Source of the DNA: a virus | Direction: 5' to 3' (one strand) | IMG/VR virus record: IMGVR_UViG_3300030098_001013 | Coordinates: 1 to 27,273 of that record | Length of the DNA stretch: 27,273 bases | Part shown: one piece after another, positions 12,702-21,776 of the stretch | Layout: the number at the start of each line of letters is the position of its first letter | Position numbering within the stretch: the stretch's first letter is position 1 | Notes under the pieces: generated by a model | The model's database searches: none | The model's input: the letters and a program-made list of their open reading frames with translations, nothing else | What the model was told of the DNA's origin: nothing | Position numbers and translations under genes: made by a program

Positions 12702-13297
12702 AAGATACTAAAGAAATATTAAACAAGTTTGCTAAGTATGTTATACAACAGGCTAGAACTAATCTTACAAGAGAAAAAAAGAATTATACAAAAGAATTAT
12801 ATGATAGTCTTTTCTATAAAATCAATGAATATAAAGATAGTACAGATTTATTGTTTGGTGGTGAGGATTATTTACCTTTTGTAGATTTAGGTGTAAAGGG
12901 TAATGATCCTAGTAAGGTATCACCTAATTCAAAAAAAAAGAAACAACAAGCACCTAATTCACCTTACCGCTTTGGATCAGGAAGTAGAAGAGGAACTTTT
13001 GAGCAATTCACACAAAGAATGTCAGCCTTTGCAAAAGCTAAAAATTTAAGATTTAGACAATATAAAATAGTAAATGGGAAAAAGGTACCTACAGGTAAAT
13101 TTGCTAAAGGAGGTTATGATAGTATGGGATATGTAATAGCAAGTAATATATATAACAGAGGAATAAAGCCTAGTTTCTTTTTTACTAAACCTTTTCAAAG
13201 AGCGTTTAAATATATACCAGATGAACTAGCTGAGGCGTTTGTCTTTGATATAGAACAAGATGAGAGATTTTTTCCTGAGAATATGAATAAAAACTAA
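12692..13297 (+). CDS. HK97-gp10-like head-tail / tail completion protein
   Basis: This 201-residue protein has helix EILNKFAKYVIQQARTNL, then ELYDSLFYKINEY and LPFVDLGVKG. After a basic, Ser/Lys-rich loop (about 70-110) comes YVIASNIYNRGIKPSFFFTK and an end helix. The combination of an N-terminal helix, a substrate-like DLGVKG turn and GIKPSFFF near the end is the pattern of HK97 gp10-type neck and tail proteins. Role: joining or closing the tail at its head-proximal end. Confidence 0.62.
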   Translation: MRLKDTKEILNKFAKYVIQQARTNLTREKKNYTKELYDSLFYKINEYKDSTDLLFGGEDYLPFVDLGVKGNDPSKVSPNSKKKKQQAPNSPYRFGSGSRRGTFEQFTQRMSAFAKAKNLRFRQYKIVNGKKVPTGKFAKGGYDSMGYVIASNIYNRGIKPSFFFTKPFQRAFKYIPDELAEAFVFDIEQDERFFPENMNKN

Positions 13298-13299
13298 TT

Positions 13300-14262
13300 A
13301 TGGCAACGATATTACTAAGAACTCCTTATTTTTTAAATGTAACAACAGCTACACACTTATCAGCAAAGTTAGAGTTGACTATTGATAGTACACTAAGATA
13401 CACGATAGTAAAAAATGCTACAAATAATAGAACAGTATTTGAACTATCTACTTTAGCAAAAGATTACTATGTGCCTGATTATGGTGGAGCAACAGGAGAT
13501 GATATAGATACAGTTTCTATAAGTGCTACCTGGTATGCTTATGATGCGGTAGATGCTGGAGGCACACAATTAGCAACAGCAACAGTAACACATACTGGCT
13601 ATTATGGCTACAATACTTTTTGGGAAGGTTATGGAGATGTTGATACGACTGATGATGCAGTAACAAATACCGGCGGTACAGAAACGATTTATTTACCGGA
13701 TAACACAGCTTCATTTGCTTATGAATGGGCAGGAGGAACTTTAACTAAAAACACTATAAGCACCTCAGCTACAACAGTTGTTGGCACTAATAATACTTGG
13801 ACTATTGAGAGAATATGTAATCCTAAGTATGATGCTATACAGATGAGGTTTATTAATAAAGCAGGTATTCCACAAGATTTTTATTTTTTCTTAAAGAATG
13901 TAGAAAGTATAACTACAAAAAGTGACACGTTTAAAAGAAATATATTTACACAATCCTCTAGTTCTTATGACAAAAAGGATCATCAGATATTAACCTTTAA
14001 TAAGAATGGTAGAAAGCGTTTCTCACTAAACACTAACTATATATTAACTGCTTATAATGATGTGATACAAGATATAATGTTAAGTGAGTATGTATGGATC
14101 TATTACGATACACCAAGTGGAGATGCTTTTGTTACTAAACAATGGCACCCTGTTACAGTTGTTACTAATTCATTAACAAAGAAAACATCTGTAAACGATA
14201 AACTAGTACAATATACACTAGATGTAGAAGATGCTAACGATATTATTAATAACATTATTTAA
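13300..14262 (+). CDS. Tail structural protein, beta-rich
   Basis: This 320-residue protein is almost all beta with Thr/Ser/Asp-rich segments. It begins ATILLRTPYFLNVTTATHLS and has a beta-sandwich-like N-terminal half (to about 150), then a second half with ICNPKYDAIQMRFINKAGIP, FYFFLKNVE and YVWIYYDTPSGD. It shares one base with the 728-residue tail-tip gene that follows, and the two are probably partners in the distal tail. A virion role is inferred from place and composition. Confidence 0.58.
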   Translation: MATILLRTPYFLNVTTATHLSAKLELTIDSTLRYTIVKNATNNRTVFELSTLAKDYYVPDYGGATGDDIDTVSISATWYAYDAVDAGGTQLATATVTHTGYYGYNTFWEGYGDVDTTDDAVTNTGGTETIYLPDNTASFAYEWAGGTLTKNTISTSATTVVGTNNTWTIERICNPKYDAIQMRFINKAGIPQDFYFFLKNVESITTKSDTFKRNIFTQSSSSYDKKDHQILTFNKNGRKRFSLNTNYILTAYNDVIQDIMLSEYVWIYYDTPSGDAFVTKQWHPVTVVTNSLTKKTSVNDKLVQYTLDVEDANDIINNII

Positions 14263-16448
14263 TGAAACGTGAGATACAATTATTTATTGCAGATACAAGA
14301 GTTGATTTATTTAAAGATGAATCTATCAATATTACTGACTCTTTACAAAACATCTTAGATATAAGTAAGATATTTACGCCTTTCTCACAAACCTTTAATC
14401 TACCTGCCTCAGCAACAAACAACAAGCTATTTCAGCATTATTATAACTACAATATTACAGGCGGATTTGATGCTAGGTTTCAAGTAGAGGCAAGAATCGA
14501 AATAAATCAAGTACCCTTTAAAAATGGTAAGATAAGGTTAGATGGGGTAGGAATGAAAAACAATTTACCTTATTCTTATAAAGTAGTATTTTTTGGAAAG
14601 CCTAGTAACCTTAATGATTTATTTGGCAATGAAGATTTAAGCTCATTAAACCCATTAAGCACTTATGATTTAGATTATAATGGTGATGATTTATTTCATG
14701 CACTAGAAACCGGTTTACAAAGCTCGGGGGTGTTAGCTACAAACGACTCCAATAGGAATGTGGTTCTACCTTTAATTACATTACAAAACTATTATATATT
14801 TAATACCGGAACTACCTCAGATCCTAATATATATGATGTAACTTTTGCTAATCTTAAAAAGGAGTTAAAACCTGCTATAAAGCTAAAGCTAATAATAGAA
14901 GCTATACAAACACAATATGGTATTACTTTTAATATGTCAGATGAGGTTACTGATGACTTTGTACTTGCAGAGAATAATGATAATGTAATTACAGAAGTTA
15001 ATGATGATTTTATAGTATTAGAAAGTGCTACAGCGACTACTAAATCTTTTTTTGGTAGTGATATGTTTGATGGGCTTTATTTGTGGTTGCATAGAGAGAA
15101 AACAAGTAAGGCTGGTGCAAATGAATCATATAGTGGTATTGACTTTAGCACTAGAAATAAAAAACTAACATTATCTGATTTTAGTTATTTGTGTGGTAGT
15201 GGTGATGTATTATCAGGTGGTAAACTTACTGTAAATGCAGGTGAAACTTATAGTATTAGGGTAAGATTAGATCCTAGCATCACATCTTTTTTTGGTAAAT
15301 TAAAAGTTATAGATATAACAACTAACGAGCTATTGTTTTATAGGGATAACGTAACACTCAATCCAGCAGCTACTACAACTATTACGCTTACAAATCTAAC
15401 AAGCGGCACTTTAGATCAAAGAATATATGACATCCAATTTTTAATAGAAGATCAAAACGTGCAAGTATTCTCAGCTTTAACTGTTTGTGGGAGTGAGGCT
15501 ATGAGAATTATTAAAACAGTAAATGGAGTAGCTACAAACCACGATTATAGTAATGCTGGTTTCACTTTGGGTTATAGTATATTTATACAAGATTACTTAC
15601 CTAAAATGAAAATTATAGATTTTCTTACAGGACTTTTTAAGATGTTTAATTTGGTAGCTTACACTAAACTGGATAGCAGTACAATATATGTAGAGACTTT
15701 TGATAACTTTATGTCAGCAGGTACTACAAGGGATATAACTAAATACATAGACATTAATGATTCTACAATAGATAGATCCATACCATATAGTAGAATAGAT
15801 TTTAAATACTCTGATCCTGTCACTAAAACTGGTTTAGAATATGTAGATAAATTTAGTAAAGCGTTTGCTGATTTAAGTTATTCAGCTCCTGAAAAATATG
15901 ATGGACAATCATTTGAACAAAAACTACCTTTTCAAAGAAGCCCGTTGTTTAATATACAAAATACAACTACTGCTGTATTGAGAGCTACAGGTAATATTAT
16001 GGGTTGGTGGGTAGATGCAGATAGTAAACCTGCTTTAGGGAAACCTTATATTTTCTTTAATAGATTTTTAACATCAAGTGATCCTATAGTGGGTGGTGGT
16101 ACTTTTAGCACTTATAATGCACCATCAAACATATCAGTAGATCAGAACCACTCTTTAAGTTTCGATAATGAGTATGATGTTTATAACCTTGTTGTAAATA
16201 CTAATAATTTATTTAATAGGTTTTATCAGCAGTATATAGTACAAACATTTGATAAGAAAAACAGGATAGTAAAAGTAAAAGCACAATTACCTATAAGCTT
16301 TATGTTAAACTATAAGCTAAATGATATTATAACAATAGGTACCGAGGAATATTATATAAATAGTATAAGAATGAATTTAACAACAGGAAAATCAGAATTA
16401 GAACTAATTGTTAAAACAGCAACTTATACAGAAAGTGTATTAACGTAA
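14262..16448 (+). CDS. Large tail-tip / baseplate protein
   Basis: This 728-residue protein has an N-terminal region (REIQLFIADTRVDLFKDESI, then IFTPFSQTFNLPASATNNKL) that is a pattern I recognise at the start of large tail proteins of Bacteroidetes phages. The middle is beta-rich with a jelly-roll-like stretch (about 260-400). The last 150 residues (NRFYQQYIVQTFDKKNRIVK..., DIITIGTEEYYINSIRM, LELIVKT) resemble the hub-like closing domain of such proteins. It is likely the central tail-tip hub or a host-contact protein. No peptidase or hydrolase motif was found. It lies before the tape measure gene, whereas tail-tip genes usually follow it. Confidence 0.66.
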   Translation: MKREIQLFIADTRVDLFKDESINITDSLQNILDISKIFTPFSQTFNLPASATNNKLFQHYYNYNITGGFDARFQVEARIEINQVPFKNGKIRLDGVGMKNNLPYSYKVVFFGKPSNLNDLFGNEDLSSLNPLSTYDLDYNGDDLFHALETGLQSSGVLATNDSNRNVVLPLITLQNYYIFNTGTTSDPNIYDVTFANLKKELKPAIKLKLIIEAIQTQYGITFNMSDEVTDDFVLAENNDNVITEVNDDFIVLESATATTKSFFGSDMFDGLYLWLHREKTSKAGANESYSGIDFSTRNKKLTLSDFSYLCGSGDVLSGGKLTVNAGETYSIRVRLDPSITSFFGKLKVIDITTNELLFYRDNVTLNPAATTTITLTNLTSGTLDQRIYDIQFLIEDQNVQVFSALTVCGSEAMRIIKTVNGVATNHDYSNAGFTLGYSIFIQDYLPKMKIIDFLTGLFKMFNLVAYTKLDSSTIYVETFDNFMSAGTTRDITKYIDINDSTIDRSIPYSRIDFKYSDPVTKTGLEYVDKFSKAFADLSYSAPEKYDGQSFEQKLPFQRSPLFNIQNTTTAVLRATGNIMGWWVDADSKPALGKPYIFFNRFLTSSDPIVGGGTFSTYNAPSNISVDQNHSLSFDNEYDVYNLVVNTNNLFNRFYQQYIVQTFDKKNRIVKVKAQLPISFMLNYKLNDIITIGTEEYYINSIRMNLTTGKSELELIVKTATYTESVLT

Positions 16449-16597
16449 TGATAAGAAATATAATAGAGTTATTGCCTTATGCAAAGGCTGAAACTGAAAA
16501 TATAAAAATAGCAAAAGGTAAATATAAAATACCACAAACATTAAAAGAGGGATATAAACAAATAAAAGAACAGTTATGGCAAAGAAAGTCTATATAG
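16448..16597 (+). CDS. Small protein before the tape measure
   Basis: This 49-residue frame shares one base with the previous stop (TAATG) and overlaps the tape measure gene by 22 nt. It reads MIRNIIELLPYAKAETENIK, then IAKGKYKIPQTLKEGYK and a basic end. It may be an assembly factor or simply part of a coupling arrangement. No domain is recognised. Confidence 0.6.
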   Translation: MIRNIIELLPYAKAETENIKIAKGKYKIPQTLKEGYKQIKEQLWQRKSI

Positions 16598-18264
16598 ATT
16601 TTGAGTTAAGATACAAAGAGGCTGTAGCTAACTTAGATGAAATGCAGAAAGAGTATTCTAAGTTAGAAAAGCAAGTAGATAAAACTACAGAATCTCAAGA
16701 GGAATTAGGGAATATATTAGATAGCACAACAGGTGGGGCTATTACTAAATTTAAAAGTCTAAGAGGTACTTTAGGTAATGTAGTAAAAAGTTTTAAGAAT
16801 TTAAGGGTAGCAATATTAGCTACAGGTATTGGTGCCTTAGTCTTAGCTATAGGATCACTTGTTACAATGTTTAAAACATCTGAAGAGGGGCAAAATAGAT
16901 TTGCTAAACTAATGACTCAAATAGGCGTTGTTACAGGAAATGTAATAGACATTGTTAGTGATTTTGGTAATGTTATGTTTAATGTCTTTACAGGTAACTT
17001 TAAAGCAGCAGGCGAAGCATTAAATGAAGTAACAGAGGGTATTAAAAACTTTGGTGAAGAAACCAGAAAGGAAATAGAGATAGCAGGAGAATTAGCTGAT
17101 ATGAGAGCTAAGGCTGATATAGAGGAACGTAAATTAATTACAGAAAGAGCAGAAGCAAATCGTAAAGTAGCAGAATTAAGGGAGAAAGCAGCTGATAAAG
17201 AAAACGTAAGTGTACAAGAACGTATTGAAGCTATTAAAGAAGCTGGTAGAATAGAGGAGGAAATAACAAAAAAAGAAATAGCAGCCGCTAAACTAAGATT
17301 TGAAGCAAAGCAGGCTGAAAACGCTTTAGCAAAATCCACAAAAGAAGATTTAGATGAAGAGGCTATGCTTAAAGCTAGATTAACAGAACTAGAAACGGGT
17401 AGGTTAAGAATACAAAAAGCATTAACAGCAGAAATAACAACTGCTTTAAGAGAAGAACAAGCTGAAAGGAATGCTATATTGGCAGAACGTAAAGCTGCAG
17501 AAAAAGAATTTGCGGAAGATAATTTCTTTATACCTGGAGTTGGTTTTGTAAGCGAGGAAACCTTTACTTTATTAAAAGCTAGACAAGAAGAGGGAACTAA
17601 AAAGCAAAAAGAAGCTGATGCTCAAGCAGCGGCAGATCAAGAGGCTAGATTACAAAGAGAGAAAGAGATAGAGGCACAAAAAATAGCAATTAGAGAACAA
17701 ACCTTTAACACAGCAGTAAGATTAGCAGGAGAAGAGAGTAGATTAGGTAAAGCTATCTTAGTAGCTAAAACATTATTAGCAGCTAGGGAAAACATATTAG
17801 AGGTTAAGAAAACTTTAATTAAAGCTCAACAATCAGCAGTAGAAGCTACAGTAGATGGAGCTAAAGCAGGTAGTGCAGTAGCAGCAGGTACCGCAGAAAC
17901 CGCTAAAGTAGGTTTTCCTCAAAATATACCCTTATTAATAGCTTATGCAGCTCAGGCGGTAGGAATTATATCAGCAGTAAAACAAGCAGTAGGTAAAACT
18001 AAACAAGCTGCATCTATGGCTTCAGCAGGTGCGGGAGGGGCAGGCGGTGGCCTAAGTATATCGGCACCATCAATTTCAAGTCCAACTGTAGCAGAATCAA
18101 TACCTCCTCAATTTAACTTAGCAGGAGGTGGAGGAGCTAATGCACTAGCTTCAGCTTTAGGAGAACAACAACAAACGCCAATACAAGCTTATGTAGTTAG
18201 TGGAGATGTATCAACAGCTCAAGAGCTAGAAAGGAATATAATAACAGGAGCAACTTTAGGATAA
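16576..18264 (+). CDS. Tail tape measure protein
   Basis: This 562-residue protein starts with a short beta part (MAKKVYIDFELRY), followed by a coiled coil (14-45). A hydrophobic membrane-like segment (about 76-97, VAILATGIGALVLAIGSLVT) comes next, then very long Glu/Lys/Ala helices to about 430 and a second hydrophobic segment (PLLIAYAAQAVGIISAV). The Gly/Ala/Ser-rich C-terminus is typical of tape measure proteins. By the usual 0.15 nm per residue the tail would be about 80 nm long, a short to medium siphovirus tail (estimate). No lysozyme or peptidase domain is present. Confidence 0.86.
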   Translation: MAKKVYIDFELRYKEAVANLDEMQKEYSKLEKQVDKTTESQEELGNILDSTTGGAITKFKSLRGTLGNVVKSFKNLRVAILATGIGALVLAIGSLVTMFKTSEEGQNRFAKLMTQIGVVTGNVIDIVSDFGNVMFNVFTGNFKAAGEALNEVTEGIKNFGEETRKEIEIAGELADMRAKADIEERKLITERAEANRKVAELREKAADKENVSVQERIEAIKEAGRIEEEITKKEIAAAKLRFEAKQAENALAKSTKEDLDEEAMLKARLTELETGRLRIQKALTAEITTALREEQAERNAILAERKAAEKEFAEDNFFIPGVGFVSEETFTLLKARQEEGTKKQKEADAQAAADQEARLQREKEIEAQKIAIREQTFNTAVRLAGEESRLGKAILVAKTLLAARENILEVKKTLIKAQQSAVEATVDGAKAGSAVAAGTAETAKVGFPQNIPLLIAYAAQAVGIISAVKQAVGKTKQAASMASAGAGGAGGGLSISAPSISSPTVAESIPPQFNLAGGGGANALASALGEQQQTPIQAYVVSGDVSTAQELERNIITGATLG

Positions 18265-18283
18265 ACAAAAAAAATAAATTAAA

Positions 18284-18295
18284 CGTTATAATAAT
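18284..18295 (+). promoter_or_regulatory. CGTTATA element 12 nt before protease ATG
   Basis: CGTTATAATAAT stands directly before the ATG at 18296, at the same spacing as at 11359, 20157 and 22527. The preceding 20 nt are A-rich. It could start transcription of the head gene block. Confidence 0.48.
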
Positions 18296-19867
18296 ATGAA
18301 GATAATAGAACTAATTTTAGGAGATGGTGTTTTTTCAGGAATAGAAGCTATTTCTTTAGTCGAAGCACCTGCTATTGAAGAGGATTTTATTACTTTAAAA
18401 TCTCAAGAAGTTAAACTTGCTGAAGTATCTAGCGAGAAACGAATCTTAATGGGAGCTTTACTAGTACCCAATAAACCAATATACAGAAAGAGTGGAGAGG
18501 AAGAATATTATATATATTTCTCAAAGAAAACAATAGAGAAAGCATCTCAGCTTTATTTAATGAATGGTAAACAAAATAATGCCACTTTAGAACATCAGCA
18601 CACTTTAAAAGGATTAACTTTAGTAGAATCTTGGCTTGTTGAAGATGAAGTACACGATAAATCTAGAAAATACGGTTTAGATGTGCCCCTGGGTACTTGG
18701 ATGGGGGCAGTAAAAGTAAACTCTGATGAAGTTTGGGACGAATATGTAAAAACAGGCAAAGTAAAAGGATTTAGTATAGAAGGTTATTTTGCAGATAAAG
18801 CTGAGCGTCCACAAGAGCCGATAAATGACTTTGAAGAAGAAGAGGCAGCGGAAATGCTCCGAGATATAAGATCAATAATAAAAGAAGACAGTAGATTAAA
18901 AGAAGGTAAAAGAAGAGAATTTGAATCTTATAGCGATTACCCTCAAGCACTTAAAAATAATGCTAAAAGAGGTATAAATTTAAATGAAAAGGTAAATAAT
19001 AAATGCGCAACACAAGTGGGGAAAATACGGGCTAGACAATTATCGCAAGGCAAACCGATTTCTAAAGAAACAATTAAAAGAATGTACTCGTATTTAAGTA
19101 GAGCAAAAGAATATTATAATGAATCAGATAAAGAAGCGTGCGGTACTATTTCTTACTTATTATGGGGTGGTAAAGCGGGGTTAAGATGGTCAGAATCTAA
19201 ACTTAAAGAATTAGGCGAAATAGAATTAGCTTCTATGGTTATTAATGAGGATTTTGCAATAATAGATGATAGATTAGCTTACTCAACACAAGAGAAAGCT
19301 GAAGAAATGGCAAAGAACATAGGGTGCAAGGGTTTTCATACTCACGATTTTGAGGGAAAAACTTGGTATATGCCTTGTGAAACACATATTAAAGAAGATA
19401 TGAAAAAATGCCCCGAGGGTTTTAAAAAAGTATATGGCAAGTGTGTAAAAATGGCTGAAGTAGGAAAAAGAGGTGGTATAAAAAAATCCCCTAAAGCGCC
19501 AAAATCGAATACCCCTAATCCTAAGCCTAAAGGCAAAGGAACAGCAAAAGGGGACGCCTCAACAACAAGAGGTGCTAAAGTATCAAAAAAAGACGAAGCA
19601 ACTTTAAAAAAAAAGTCAGATGAATTTAATGAAAGATATAAAAAAAAATTAGGGTATGGTGTAAATGTAGGAATGTTAAAGGCTGTATTTCAAAGAGGCT
19701 TAGGCGCATTTAATGTTTCACACAGCCCAAGAGTAAAAAGTGCTTCTCAATGGAGTTTTGCCAGAGTAAATGCCTTTTTATATTTAGTTAAAAATGGCAG
19801 GCCTCAAAATAAAAAGTATACAACAGATTTTGACTTATTACCAAAGGGTCACCCTAAAAAACAATAA
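18296..19867 (+). CDS. Prohead protease fused to conserved C-terminal modules
   Basis: This 523-residue protein's N-terminal third is an XkdF-like prohead protease (S78-related): LMGALLVPNKPIYRK (51-65), NATLEHQHTL (95-104; catalytic His100 or His102), and VKGFSIEGYF (156-165; Ser160). Residues about 207-305 (FESYSDYPQALKNNAKRGIN, then NKCATQVGKIRARQL, MYSYLSRAKEYY and CGTISYLLWGGKAGL) form a module common beside phage head genes. A Cys/His segment follows (IGCKGFHTHDF, WYMPC, CPEGFKKVYGKC). The end (about 450-520, GYGVNVGMLKAVFQRGLGAF, DFDLLPKGHP) looks like DUF5824. The protease should cleave scaffold and perhaps itself; the other modules have no known role. Confidence 0.84.
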   Translation: MKIIELILGDGVFSGIEAISLVEAPAIEEDFITLKSQEVKLAEVSSEKRILMGALLVPNKPIYRKSGEEEYYIYFSKKTIEKASQLYLMNGKQNNATLEHQHTLKGLTLVESWLVEDEVHDKSRKYGLDVPLGTWMGAVKVNSDEVWDEYVKTGKVKGFSIEGYFADKAERPQEPINDFEEEEAAEMLRDIRSIIKEDSRLKEGKRREFESYSDYPQALKNNAKRGINLNEKVNNKCATQVGKIRARQLSQGKPISKETIKRMYSYLSRAKEYYNESDKEACGTISYLLWGGKAGLRWSESKLKELGEIELASMVINEDFAIIDDRLAYSTQEKAEEMAKNIGCKGFHTHDFEGKTWYMPCETHIKEDMKKCPEGFKKVYGKCVKMAEVGKRGGIKKSPKAPKSNTPNPKPKGKGTAKGDASTTRGAKVSKKDEATLKKKSDEFNERYKKKLGYGVNVGMLKAVFQRGLGAFNVSHSPRVKSASQWSFARVNAFLYLVKNGRPQNKKYTTDFDLLPKGHPKKQ

Positions 19868-19986
19868 TGGCTAGAAAGGTCATTAGAACATATGTAAAAC
19901 CAAAACGTAAATCTCACTCACATAGTAAAAATGCGAGTGTAGGACAAACGAGATATAAAAAAAAATATAGAGGACAAGGAAGATGA
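19867..19986 (+). CDS. Small very basic protein beside head genes
   Basis: This 39-residue protein reads MARKVIRTYVKPKRKSHSHS, then KNASVGQTRYKKKYRGQGR. Nearly half the residues are Lys, Arg or His. The pattern (RTYVKPKRK, HSKN, a final YRGQGR) is one I recognise from other Bacteroidetes phages. It could be packed with DNA or be an assembly cofactor. It shares one base with the protease stop (TAATG). Confidence 0.78.
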   Translation: MARKVIRTYVKPKRKSHSHSKNASVGQTRYKKKYRGQGR

Positions 19987-20129
19987 AAAAATTTAGAACG
20001 CCAAGTAGAACAAGCCCTAAAGGATCACGCAGAGGATGTTTATGCGCCGATAGAGATGAATACTCTGTTGAATGTTGTAAAGGCGATATGATAAATCAAG
20101 GAATTGGCAATATAACCAAAACTACATAA
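19983..20129 (+). CDS. Cys-rich micro-protein, CLC...YSxECC type
   Basis: This 48-residue protein has a basic start, MKKFRTPSRTSPKGSRRGCL, and then CADRDEYSVECCKG and NQGIGNI. The order CLC, YSxECC, QGIG is a conserved pattern I know from short phage and prophage genes in Bacteroidetes, often beside head genes. Four cysteines suggest a metal site. It overlaps its left neighbour by 4 nt. Confidence 0.76.
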   Translation: MKKFRTPSRTSPKGSRRGCLCADRDEYSVECCKGDMINQGIGNITKTT

Positions 20130-20156
20130 TTAAAAACACAAATATAAATTAATAAT

Positions 20157-20168
20157 CGTTATAGTAAT
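20157..20168 (+). promoter_or_regulatory. CGTTATA element 12 nt before scaffold ATG
   Basis: CGTTATAGTAAT lies directly before the ATG at 20169. It matches the other elements in sequence and spacing. It could give an extra transcript for scaffold and capsid, which are needed in high amounts. Confidence 0.48.
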
Positions 20169-20780
20169 ATGAAAGCAACAGAAATTTTAAAAAATATTAA
20201 AACTTTCCTTGGGGAAGAAATAATAGAAGAAACTCCGGTTGAACTTCAAGAAGAAGTTGCAGAGGAGGTAAAAGTAGAGTTGGCGCAAGCTAAACTTGAA
20301 AACGGAACACTAGTAGAATCAAGTTCATTTAAAAAAGGTGATGAAATTTTTATCTTAACAGATGATGAAAAAGTAGCTATGCCCGTAGGCGAGTACGTTA
20401 TGGAAGACGGCAAACTTCTTGTTGTTGAAGAAGAAGGCATTATTGCTGATTACAGAGTTGTATCTGATGACGTACCGCAAAAAGAGGATAAAATGAAAGA
20501 AGAAATGGATGAAGAAGCTGCAGTGTATGACTGGAAAGGCATGGAAAAAAGAATTAAAAATCTTGAAGACGCTATTGCAGATCTAAAATCTAAAATGGGC
20601 GAAAAGGAAGATTTTGAAAAAGTTGAGGAAAAAGTTAAGCAAGAGTTATCAAAAACCCCAGCGACAGAGCCTATTTCTCACACTCCAGAAGTGGAAGACA
20701 AAAAAATCAATCTAAAGTATGCGAACAAAAGAGCGCAATCTTCTTTAGATCGTGTATTAAGTAAAATGTATAATAATTAA
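20169..20780 (+). CDS. Head scaffolding protein
   Basis: This 203-residue, strongly acidic protein has an N-terminal helix, then a compact beta block (about 43-92: LENGTLVESSSFKKGDEIFI, VAMPVGEYVMEDGKLLVVEE). A coiled coil (WKGMEKRIKNLEDAIADLKS) and a basic C-terminal helix (NKRAQSSLDRVLSKMY) follow. The basic end fits the usual capsid-binding tail of scaffold proteins. The place directly before the capsid gene and after the protease is the standard one. The beta block is a pattern I know from related scaffold proteins; its role is unknown. Confidence 0.78.
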   Translation: MKATEILKNIKTFLGEEIIEETPVELQEEVAEEVKVELAQAKLENGTLVESSSFKKGDEIFILTDDEKVAMPVGEYVMEDGKLLVVEEEGIIADYRVVSDDVPQKEDKMKEEMDEEAAVYDWKGMEKRIKNLEDAIADLKSKMGEKEDFEKVEEKVKQELSKTPATEPISHTPEVEDKKINLKYANKRAQSSLDRVLSKMYNN

Positions 20781-20792
20781 AATTAATTAAAA

Positions 20793-21722
20793 ATGGCAAA
20801 TCCAACTTATACCGCTGGAACTTACTCAGGTGAATTTAGTGGTAAAATTATAGGCGCAGCGTTGTTATCAGCTTCTACTTTAGACGCAGGAGCGATTACA
20901 ATCATGCCTAACGTAAAGTTCAAATCTGTATTACAGGTAGGGGCTTGGGCAAATGTAGTAAAAGGTGCATCTTGTGATTTTGATAGCACTACTACTACTT
21001 TAACTTTAACAGAGAAAGTATTAGAGGTTAAAGAACTTCAAGCTAATGCTCAGTTATGTAAAAAAGAACTTAGAGATGAATGGCAGGCTGTTGAGATGGG
21101 ATTCTCGGCTTACTCAGAAATTCCAGCTTCTTTCGAGGAGTATGTGCTTTCAAGAGTAGCTGCTCAAGTAGCAGATGCTACAGAAACTTCTATCTGGAAT
21201 GGTGCAGCGGGCGCTGATGACTTTGATGGTTTTCAGGCTTTATGTGCAGCTGATGGAGATGTAGTTGATGTTGCAGGTACTGCTGTTGATTCAGCTAATG
21301 TAATTACAGAAATGGGTAAAGTAGTTGATGCTGCGAATGTTGCATCTTTAGCTAAATCTGACATTACTCTTTATGTATCAAATAATATAGCTCGAGCTTA
21401 TATTAGAGCTTTGGGCGGTTTTGGCACATCTGGTTTAGGTGCAGCGGGTATCAACAATCAAGGTACGGGATGGTATTCTAATGGTACTCAATTAACATTT
21501 GAAGGTATTCCTGTATTTATTTGTAATGGAATGGGTAATGATAGAATGATTCTTACTTACAAAAGTAATCTTTTCTTTGGTACCGGGCTTTTATCAGATC
21601 ATACGGAAGTACGATTTATTGATATGGCTGACAAAGACGGATCACAAAATGTCCGAGTAATTATGCGTTACACAGCAGGGTGTCAAATCGGAGTAGGGGC
21701 AGATATTGTTTACTATTCATAA
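20793..21722 (+). CDS. Major capsid protein, HK97-fold type
   Basis: This 309-residue protein, with a less A/T-biased codon choice than early genes, fits a highly expressed structural gene. It has an N-arm (ANPTYTAGTYSGEFSGKIIG), a spine-like helix (PASFEEYVLSRVAAQVADAT, about 110-130), the ITLYVSNNIARAYIRAL helix and strand, and a P-domain-like close (FEGIPVFICNGM, RMILTYKSNLFFGT, QNVRVIMRYTAGCQIG). This order is usual for HK97-fold capsid proteins of Bacteroidetes phages. A terminator follows. The call rests also on gene order protease, scaffold, capsid. Confidence 0.84.
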   Translation: MANPTYTAGTYSGEFSGKIIGAALLSASTLDAGAITIMPNVKFKSVLQVGAWANVVKGASCDFDSTTTTLTLTEKVLEVKELQANAQLCKKELRDEWQAVEMGFSAYSEIPASFEEYVLSRVAAQVADATETSIWNGAAGADDFDGFQALCAADGDVVDVAGTAVDSANVITEMGKVVDAANVASLAKSDITLYVSNNIARAYIRALGGFGTSGLGAAGINNQGTGWYSNGTQLTFEGIPVFICNGMGNDRMILTYKSNLFFGTGLLSDHTEVRFIDMADKDGSQNVRVIMRYTAGCQIGVGADIVYYS

Positions 21723-21737
21723 TAACTAATCTAAGAG

Positions 21738-21760
21738 GGGTAGTTTAGGCTACCCTTTTT
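21738..21760 (+). terminator. Intrinsic terminator after capsid gene
   Basis: GGGTAG (21738-21743) pairs with CTACCC (21750-21755) around TTTAGG, followed by TTTTT. The stem can extend outward by a wobble and an A-T pair. The next gene starts 17 nt later behind TAACTTTATAGT (21765-21776), a variant of the CGTTATA element at the same distance from the ATG. Confidence 0.84.
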
Positions 21761-21776
21761 ATAATAACTTTATAGT

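Noticed and set aside
16917-17339. A 140-codon open frame on the minus strand inside the tape measure gene
   Set aside because: It is opposite a repetitive Glu/Lys/Ala coiled-coil coding stretch that naturally leaves the other strand open; the protein is Ser/Ala/Leu-rich low complexity with no context.
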